From Bdellovibrionales bacterium (lineage in GTDB: Bacteria; Bdellovibrionota; UBA1018): a stretch of DNA of 64,000 bases. The notes under the pieces are model-generated. The model saw only the letters and a program-made list of their open reading frames with translations. It had not been told where the DNA came from and did no database searches. The translations under genes and the position numbers were made by a program. Positions 58,401 to 64,000 of this stretch are shown in pieces. The stretch lies in assembly GCA_947380295.1 (NCBI GenBank), contig CANCQK010000005.1:62001-126000 (forward strand). Direction: 5' to 3'. The first letter of the stretch is position 1, and every line of letters begins with the position of its first letter.

Positions 58401-59777
58401 ATGATTCGAAAATGGTGGGTGCTTTCCGCAGTTGCATGCGGGACATTCATGGCGACTCTGGACTCGAGTATTGTCAATATTGCCCTACCGACTTTGACAA
58501 AAGAATTCGGGGTGGATCTCGATCACGTTAAGTGGGTGGTGATTTCCTACTTAGTGGTGATCACGTGTCTACTGCTTCCTTTCGGTCTTTTGTCCGATCA
58601 AAGGGGAAGAAAGCCTGTTTTTCAGGTTGGCTTTCTCGTTTTCGTGATGGGTTCGGCCCTCTGCGGGCTAGCTTTTAACTTACCCCTTCTGGTGACTTTT
58701 AGGATGATTCAGGCCATGGGCGCCTCCATGTTGATGGCGAATGGCCCTGCAATTATTACGAGTACCTTTTCTAAAAAAGAACGGGGCACCGCTCTGGGAA
58801 CTTTGGCGATGGTGGTGAGCGCCGGTTTGATGATGGGCCCAAGTTTGGGTGGGGTACTGATTGGCAAGATGGGCTGGCGGAGTATTTTTTGGATTAATGT
58901 TCCGGTCGGCCTCTTGGGGATCGTTCTAGTCGAAATTTTTATCAAAAAAACAGCGCCCACTCGGAGTCAGGGGGCGTTTGACTGGACTGGGGCAATTTTG
59001 CAAACTCTGATTTTGCTCCTGTTTATTGGAATTTTTGGCTTGCCCGCTCGCACCGCTACTGCTCCTGTTTTCGCTGGTTTTCGTTGGATTGCATTAGCGC
59101 TTTTGTTTGGTCTTTCGGTCTTGTTTATTCGGGTCGAAGCAGTGGCTAAAAATCCGTTATTCGATTTGTCTTTATTTCGACACCAAACTTTTTGGACGTC
59201 GATTTTGGCAAGTTTTTTGACTTTCGTAGCATTTTCAGCGGTGACCGTATTGATGCCCTTTTTTCTTCAAGAGGAGCTTCATTTCTCGCCTCAACGGGCT
59301 GGGTTTTTTATGACCGCGATTCCAGTGATTATTTTTGTAGTAGCTCCTCTCAGCGGGCGTCTGTCTGATCGATTTGGGAGCCGCTGGTTGAGCTCAACGG
59401 GGAGCGGCGTAGGGGTGATGGGGCTTTGGTTACTCGCGGGGATGATGGGAACTGGGATAGACGTTTTGTCTTCTCAGTGGCTGATTATATCGACGCTGGG
59501 GTTGATTGGATTATCGATCGGTTTGTTTCAATCACCCAATAACAGTGCAATTATGGGCTGTGTTCCGATGGGCAAATTGGGTGTGGCTTCTGCTCTGTTG
59601 GCGACTGTTCGTAATCTGGGTTTGGTGACTGGGACAGGATTCTCAACAGCATTGTTCTCTTGGTTTTATCATGAGACTGGGGATTACCTTTCGTCATTTA
59701 GGGTGACCCTGTTTATTGCCGGATTGATTGCTGGGGCTGCATTTGCGGCTTCGCTCGGAAAGGTTAAGTCATCATGA
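58401..59777 (+). CDS. MFS drug exporter, EmrB/QacA (DHA2) type
   Basis: A 458-residue integral membrane protein with about 14 hydrophobic segments. TM1 has the DHA2 signature ATLDSSIVNIALPTL, and motif A-like GLLSDQRGRKPVF follows TM2. Antiporter motif C is present as GPSLGGVLIGKMGWRSIFWI. It probably exports a toxic compound in exchange for protons. The stop overlaps the next gene by 4 bp. Confidence 0.9.
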   Translation: MIRKWWVLSAVACGTFMATLDSSIVNIALPTLTKEFGVDLDHVKWVVISYLVVITCLLLPFGLLSDQRGRKPVFQVGFLVFVMGSALCGLAFNLPLLVTFRMIQAMGASMLMANGPAIITSTFSKKERGTALGTLAMVVSAGLMMGPSLGGVLIGKMGWRSIFWINVPVGLLGIVLVEIFIKKTAPTRSQGAFDWTGAILQTLILLLFIGIFGLPARTATAPVFAGFRWIALALLFGLSVLFIRVEAVAKNPLFDLSLFRHQTFWTSILASFLTFVAFSAVTVLMPFFLQEELHFSPQRAGFFMTAIPVIIFVVAPLSGRLSDRFGSRWLSSTGSGVGVMGLWLLAGMMGTGIDVLSSQWLIISTLGLIGLSIGLFQSPNNSAIMGCVPMGKLGVASALLATVRNLGLVTGTGFSTALFSWFYHETGDYLSSFRVTLFIAGLIAGAAFAASLGKVKSS

Positions 59778-60766
59778 GTGCGGTTAGAGGAGAAAAAGAA
59801 CTCACTGCTCAAGAAGCCATCGCGCTGGCTCAACAGGAGCTTTCTCCTTTTTGGTTTGGCTCCGAACCTCTTTTGATTGGCCTCGATCAAGGGGGTCAAG
59901 TTCAGGTTTTTCCTTTAGAACGTGATTTTTCCAAGCAGCTTTGGTTAATTATAGTCGTCGACCCTGCGTCGTTTTGGGGTGACTCAGTCTTCGATATAGT
60001 TCAAGAGTTGGAGAGTCGCTATCGAGTTCTCGCACTAAATATCTTGATTATTTATTCTGTAAAGTATCAGTTTCAGAAAAGCCCCAATGCAGCTCGTAAG
60101 TGGGTGCCCGAGAAAAAGACGACGAGTGTTCAGTGTTTTGATGTGAACTGTCACCTGGCTGCTGGATTTCGCGCAGTGGAGTTACCCAAAGTTTTGCTTT
60201 TTAAAGAAGGGGTCCGCCTTTTCGAAACATCGAGCAAAGGGTGGGTTGCTGAGGCGGACGAACAAATTCAAAAAGCCTTGCGGATGACGGAACCTGGTTT
60301 ACCTCTCGCACCAGTGATCTCCATGGTGGATGGGGTGATTTATGACACTTCTTCGGTTAATTTTAATTCAAGCAGCCTGGCTATCCCTGGTTTTAAGCTT
60401 TTGGGAAATTGGCATCATGACCAAGAAAAAGTTTGGACCGATGACCCGGCTGCTCAACTGAGTTTTATCAGTCCCGCGAGTGAGGTGTCGATTTTGGCTC
60501 GACCAAAAGAGGACTTAGAAATAGTGCCTCATTTTTTAGTGGAGTTGATGGGCCTGCCTCCTTACGACGCGGTTCGAGGCGGCAGCTTAAGAGTCTCAGA
60601 GAGTTCAGATCTCGTTGTTCAGGTGAAAGACGCTAAATTTTATTCATTGTTGACTGGATTGCCTGCGAATGAGCGGAGCGTCTCGCTTCGTTTTGAGAAT
60701 GTTAAAAAGTGTCCGATTGAGATTTATGGGCTTCGTTTTGGCGAAAAGATGAAAGCTCGGTCGTAG
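59774..60766 (+). CDS. Protein with DipZ C-terminal-like domain, coupled to MFS exporter
   Basis: A 330-residue soluble protein without a signal peptide. The first ~150 residues have a loosely thioredoxin-like outline (KQLWLIIVVDPASFWGDSVF, LPKVLLFKEGVRLFE) but lack a CxxC pair. The last ~130 residues (FKLLGNWHHDQEKVW, AQLSFISPASEVSILARP, FYSLLTGLPANERSVSLRF) follow the pattern of the beta-rich C-terminal domain of DipZ-type thiol proteins. No catalytic residue is seen. It overlaps the MFS gene by 4 bp, which suggests a common function. Confidence 0.5.
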   Translation: MSAVRGEKELTAQEAIALAQQELSPFWFGSEPLLIGLDQGGQVQVFPLERDFSKQLWLIIVVDPASFWGDSVFDIVQELESRYRVLALNILIIYSVKYQFQKSPNAARKWVPEKKTTSVQCFDVNCHLAAGFRAVELPKVLLFKEGVRLFETSSKGWVAEADEQIQKALRMTEPGLPLAPVISMVDGVIYDTSSVNFNSSSLAIPGFKLLGNWHHDQEKVWTDDPAAQLSFISPASEVSILARPKEDLEIVPHFLVELMGLPPYDAVRGGSLRVSESSDLVVQVKDAKFYSLLTGLPANERSVSLRFENVKKCPIEIYGLRFGEKMKARS

Positions 60767-60771
60767 AGTTT

Positions 60772-61938
60772 TTAGCTTTTAAGTTTTTGAGCAGATTCCG
60801 CGCAATTTTTCCATTCCAATCGAGCTATTTCGTCGGTTTCCTGTTCAAACCGCTGTTGAATGAGGGTGACGATTTCTTGGTACTCAGGTTCAGATTGAAT
60901 CTCGTAGGCTGAGTAGAGGCTGGGCAGAGCGTTCGTCAAAGCGATTGCAAGATTTCTACTAAACTGTGCAGGCTTGACCCGATTGAGAGCAGAGGTTTTA
61001 ATTCGTGTGCGATAGTCATTTTGGGTCTCTCTGAGGAGGCCTAGCCAGTGATGAAGGAGCGTCGCATTGTCTCCGGCGGTAGTTTCAAGTTGAGGGGTTT
61101 GTTCTGCTGCGCGGACGGCCTTGAAGTTGAAAGGACATGCCTCCTGGCATAAGTCACATCCGGCAATCCAATTTTTTATTTTTGATTTTTTGTCCTCCGG
61201 AATTTCCAGGGCACCCCGCTTTTCGAGAGTCCAATAGGCGATGCAGTGATTGGAGTCGAGGGTTCCAGGTTCGATGAGGGCTTGCGTAGGACAGGCCCCT
61301 AAGCAGCGAGTGCAATTGCCGCAGAAGCTGGGCAGCGGCTGTGGGCCTTGGCCGGTTCGCTGGTTGATGAGAACTTCTGCTAAAAATAAATAGCTGCCGA
61401 GTTGGGGGTGAATGAGGAGTGTATTTTTCCCGATCCACCCGAGTCCCGCTAGAGAGGCCCAGGTGCGCTCCAAGATAGCGCTCGTGTCGACACAGACTTT
61501 CCAGTGAAGGTCAGGAGCAGAATCAGGCTTGATCCATTGGGCTTGCACTGATTGCATGACGGCTTCGAGGCGTTGTGCGATTTGCTCATGATAGTCGGGG
61601 CCTTGGAGGTAGCGAGCGTAGCGCGCTCCCTGGTCTGGCGAGGGGGCTCCAGCCATCTGAGCGGGGTAGGGTAAAGCGACGCAGAATAGACTTTGGGTCT
61701 GAGGAAATACGAGGCGTGGGTCAGCGCGTCGGTCGCGTCCACGAACGAGGTACTCCATCTTGCCGGCATATCCAGCATCAATCCATTGGTCGTAGCGGTC
61801 TAGGTGAAGCGCAAATCGGGCCTCAGGGTCCTGGAGAGCCAGGTCCAGGTCGATTGCTCCCGCAACCGGAAATCCTGCCGCCTTGGCTTCTTGTGCTAAG
61901 AGCGGGAGGAGTTCCATCGTGGACGAGGGTTGATCCAA
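60772..61938 (-). CDS. queG: Epoxyqueuosine reductase
   Basis: A 388-residue protein. Two 4Fe-4S binding sites are visible: CGNCTRCLGACPTQAL and CDLCQEACPFN. YARYLQGPDYHEQIAQRLEA and CVDTSAILERTWASLAGLGW (with the active-site Asp) are QueG signatures. The enzyme uses cobalamin to reduce epoxyqueuosine in tRNA to queuosine. The TTG start at 61938 lies 2 nt after the rimO stop; the ATG seven codons on is an alternative. Likely cotranscribed with rimO. Confidence 0.95.
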   Translation of the reverse strand: MDQPSSTMELLPLLAQEAKAAGFPVAGAIDLDLALQDPEARFALHLDRYDQWIDAGYAGKMEYLVRGRDRRADPRLVFPQTQSLFCVALPYPAQMAGAPSPDQGARYARYLQGPDYHEQIAQRLEAVMQSVQAQWIKPDSAPDLHWKVCVDTSAILERTWASLAGLGWIGKNTLLIHPQLGSYLFLAEVLINQRTGQGPQPLPSFCGNCTRCLGACPTQALIEPGTLDSNHCIAYWTLEKRGALEIPEDKKSKIKNWIAGCDLCQEACPFNFKAVRAAEQTPQLETTAGDNATLLHHWLGLLRETQNDYRTRIKTSALNRVKPAQFSRNLAIALTNALPSLYSAYEIQSEPEYQEIVTLIQQRFEQETDEIARLEWKNCAESAQKLKS

Positions 61939-61940
61939 TC

Positions 61941-63353
61941 TTAAGAAAGGATTCTCAACGCCTTACCGAGGAGGTCATGAGGCAGTGCTTCGGTGATCTC
62001 AACTTCGACCATTTGACCGGGCTTGAGTTCAAGTCCGGAGATCTCATCACTGAGTTCGTTGATCAAGACGTGTCCGTCGATTTCCTGGGCTTGCGTGGGC
62101 ATTCGGCCTTGAATGAGAAGTTCGGTCTCTTGGCTTGGGCCTTCGATCATCACAGGGACGCGAGTTCCTACGAGACGCTGATTTTTTTCATGAGACTGCT
62201 TTTGCAAGAGGGCAATCAGCGTCTTAGAGCGGCGGCGCTTGGTGTTCGGATGAATTTGGCCATCCATCGTTGCAGCAGGGGTGCCTTCTTCTTTCGAATA
62301 TCGGAACACGCCAACGTGGTCGAGCTGCAGAGTTTCAAGATCTTGGCAGAGCTCGTTGAATTCTTCTTCGGTTTCGCCTGGAAATCCGACGATGATCGAA
62401 GTGCGGAAAACAATCCCAGGAATTTGGGCTCGCAGCTTATTGACCAAGTCAAAAAGCTTGACCTTGGTGAGGCGACGATTCATGGACTTCAAAACTCGAT
62501 CATTGGTGTGTTGGATCGGCATGTCTAAGTATTTAACAATCTTAGGCTCGCGAGCGACGATGGAGACGAGTTCATCAGAGAACTGGTCCGGGTAAACGTA
62601 GTGGAGGCGGATCCAATCAATCCCGTCGACCTTGCAAAGCTCGGGAAGGAGCATCTCAAGGTTTTGCTTGTACTTCCACTCCATCCCATACTCGGTCAGG
62701 TCTTGGGCTACGAGGTTGAGCTCGCGCACGCCGCGAGCAGCCATCTGCTGGGCTTCGGTGACCAGAGACTCGACGGTTCGGGACCGGACGTTGCCGCGGA
62801 GTTTAGGAATAATGCAAAATGCGCAGCGACGATTACAGCCCTCAGAGAGCTTTAAGAATGCAGAGAACGTGGCGCCCGTGTGAACTCGTGGGTCTGTTTC
62901 AGTGTGAATAAACGCTGGCTGATCAATGTAGGAGCGCTGAGGCAGCTCGGCGCCTTCATTCAGGGCTTTGCCGTGCTTGTGCAGGAGCTCGGTAATTCGA
63001 TGGTATTGGCCAGTGCCGATGAAAAGGTCGACTTCAGGCATTTCCTTCTCAAGCTCTTTTGAGTAACGCTGAGGCAGGCAGCCTGATGCCACGAGGACCT
63101 TGCATTTACCATCTTGTTTTTGTTGAGCCATTTCCAAAATCGTTTCAATTGACTCTTCCTTGGAGGCTTGAATGAAGGAGCAGGTATTGACGATGATGAC
63201 TTCGGCGTCTTCGAGGGTCTGAGTGACTGTGTACTGGTCTTTCTCGAGCATGCCGAGCATGACCTGGGAGTCCACCAGATTCTTGGGACAGCCGAGGCTG
63301 ACGAAATAAACAGGCGATTTGGAATTTTGAGGAGAATTGGATTCTAAATTCAT
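61941..63353 (-). CDS. rimO: Ribosomal protein S12 methylthiotransferase
   Basis: A 470-residue radical SAM enzyme. The N-terminal UPF0004 domain begins VSLGCPKNLVDSQVMLG, with further cysteines in IIVNTCSFIQASKE and LVASGCLPQRY. The radical SAM cluster motif is CNRRCAFCIIP. A TRAM domain forms the C-terminus (GHVLINELSDEISGLELKPG onward). It methylthiolates the conserved Asp of ribosomal protein S12. It lies between yajQ and queG on one strand. Confidence 0.97.
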   Translation of the reverse strand: MNLESNSPQNSKSPVYFVSLGCPKNLVDSQVMLGMLEKDQYTVTQTLEDAEVIIVNTCSFIQASKEESIETILEMAQQKQDGKCKVLVASGCLPQRYSKELEKEMPEVDLFIGTGQYHRITELLHKHGKALNEGAELPQRSYIDQPAFIHTETDPRVHTGATFSAFLKLSEGCNRRCAFCIIPKLRGNVRSRTVESLVTEAQQMAARGVRELNLVAQDLTEYGMEWKYKQNLEMLLPELCKVDGIDWIRLHYVYPDQFSDELVSIVAREPKIVKYLDMPIQHTNDRVLKSMNRRLTKVKLFDLVNKLRAQIPGIVFRTSIIVGFPGETEEEFNELCQDLETLQLDHVGVFRYSKEEGTPAATMDGQIHPNTKRRRSKTLIALLQKQSHEKNQRLVGTRVPVMIEGPSQETELLIQGRMPTQAQEIDGHVLINELSDEISGLELKPGQMVEVEITEALPHDLLGKALRILS

Positions 63354-63375
63354 AGGTACTACTTGCTTCTTAGGG

Positions 63376-63873
63376 TTAATCTCTAAAGTTACCGAATTGC
63401 AGAGGGACTTTTACTTTTTCTTGGTTGGCTTTTAGGAGTGCGATGGCTTCTTGAAGATCGTCGCGGTTCTTACCAGTGACTCGGACTTGCTCATCTTGGA
63501 TTTGAGCCTGAACCTTGAGTTTGCTGTCTTTGATCACAGCAATGACTTCTTTACCTTTTTCTTTTGAGATTCCAGCTTGAATTTCAATGACTTGCCGGAC
63601 GCTTCCACCAAAGGCTGAGTCGATGTCTTTGTAGTTGAGGGAAAGTAAGGAAATCCCGCGCTTAATGAGCTTGGTTTGAAAAATGTCATTGAGTGCGTCG
63701 AGTTTGCCCTCTTCGCTGCACCAAAGGGTGACTGTTTTGGCCTTCTGGTCAAGCTTGATCTCGGATTTAACCCCTTTGAAATCAAAGCGTTGGGTGAGTT
63801 CTTTGGTAGCTTGGTTGATGGCATTGTCGAGTTCTTGCCAATTCATTTCTGAAGATACGTCAAATGAGGGCAT
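63376..63873 (-). CDS. yajQ: YajQ-family nucleotide-binding protein
   Basis: A 165-residue protein from the ATG at 63873, supported by AAGGAG 8-9 nt upstream; an in-frame GTG at 63882 would add three residues. [20 protein letters not shown] and [20 protein letters not shown] are signatures of YajQ/UPF0234. [20 protein letters not shown] and the C-terminal block complete the full length. Members bind nucleotides or RNA, and Xanthomonas and Pseudomonas homologues bind cyclic di-GMP. It is 22 bp upstream of rimO. Confidence 0.96.
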   Translation of the reverse strand: MPSFDVSSEMNWQELDNAINQATKELTQRFDFKGVKSEIKLDQKAKTVTLWCSEEGKLDALNDIFQTKLIKRGISLLSLNYKDIDSAFGGSVRQVIEIQAGISKEKGKEVIAVIKDSKLKVQAQIQDEQVRVTGKNRDDLQEAIALLKANQEKVKVPLQFGNFRD

Positions 63874-64000
63874 CGCGGTCACTCCTTTTGCAGCCCGAAT
63901 GTATACAGAATTAGTCAGCTAAAGGCAAGGGGATACTTCGAAATGTCACTTTTCACGTCTTGGTCAGTGGCTCGGTTTTTAAACTCTTAAATCAAAAGCA

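Noticed and set aside
61575..62528. Long plus-strand open frame opposite queG and rimO
   Set aside because: It is antisense to two well-conserved enzymes with intact motifs, and its translation has no recognisable domain or ribosome-binding site.
63900..64000. A gene start at the right edge (ATG near 63943)
   Set aside because: The frame closes after 15 codons and no motif or ribosome-binding site is visible; the stretch is probably the yajQ promoter region.

Overview
The window looks like chromosomal DNA of a Gram-negative bacterium, at roughly 48-50% GC by eye. Genes are tightly packed, many with 4-bp start/stop overlaps. The Gram-negative assignment rests on lipoproteins with lipoboxes, outer-membrane beta-barrel candidates, a MotA/MotB-type stator, RimO, QueG, YajQ, Tex and a split transketolase. 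The very large Ser/Pro-rich lipoproteins and the mixture of families suggest a Bdellovibrionota-like lineage. That placement is an inference, because no rRNA or other decisive marker is present.

Left part (1-20 kb) is mainly housekeeping and metabolism. It holds a secreted FAD amine oxidase cut by the window edge, an aldehyde dehydrogenase/saccharopine-dehydrogenase-like operon and tRNA-Ser(GCT). These are followed by an unusual fusion of a Ste24-type membrane protease with a phytochelatin-synthase-like domain and a nucleotidyltransferase/small-protein pair with a perfect palindrome over its start codon. Next come an ABC-F ATPase, Tex, a methyltransferase, citrate synthase, a GapN-like dehydrogenase, a P-type ATPase preceded by a 41-residue membrane peptide, tRNA-Arg(CCG) and a HEPN/MNT pair.

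Middle part (20-41 kb) is envelope and accessory DNA. A 2,672-residue lipoprotein contains three diverged ~1.3-kb internal repeats and ends in a formylglycine-enzyme/lectin-like module. A smaller secreted protein with a related ending lies just downstream. A secreted caspase-like protein with C-terminal membrane segments, an APC permease, a KefB-type antiporter, a holin-like/DUF3618-like pair, a glycosyltransferase, a beta-barrel, a metalloprotease-like lipoprotein, a SpoIIE phosphatase and a FecR-like protein follow.

The strongest candidate for an undescribed system is the compact five-gene minus-strand operon at 46407-41518. In order it encodes a PEGA/TPR lipoprotein, a membrane protein that appears to join a FliF C-terminal-like periplasmic domain to a FliG-like helical cytoplasmic domain, an outer-membrane barrel, MotA and MotB. 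No other flagellar gene is present in the window. The set could build a proton- or sodium-driven machine reaching from the cytoplasm to the outer membrane, with the FliF/FliG-like chain as the partner of the stator.

Right part (47-56 kb) is an accessory island. It has a 1,379-residue lipoprotein with Ig-like and LamG-like domains, two DUF4143-type AAA ATPases, a Phd/VapC-type toxin-antitoxin pair, a possible MazF remnant and a REP-associated tyrosine transposase (RAYT). At least six copies of a short REP-like sequence (core GGGACGGAGC) separate these modules. Two copies supply the stop codon or the last codons of neighbouring genes. The window ends with a YdjM-like membrane protein, split transketolase, an MFS exporter with a partner protein, and queG-rimO-yajQ.
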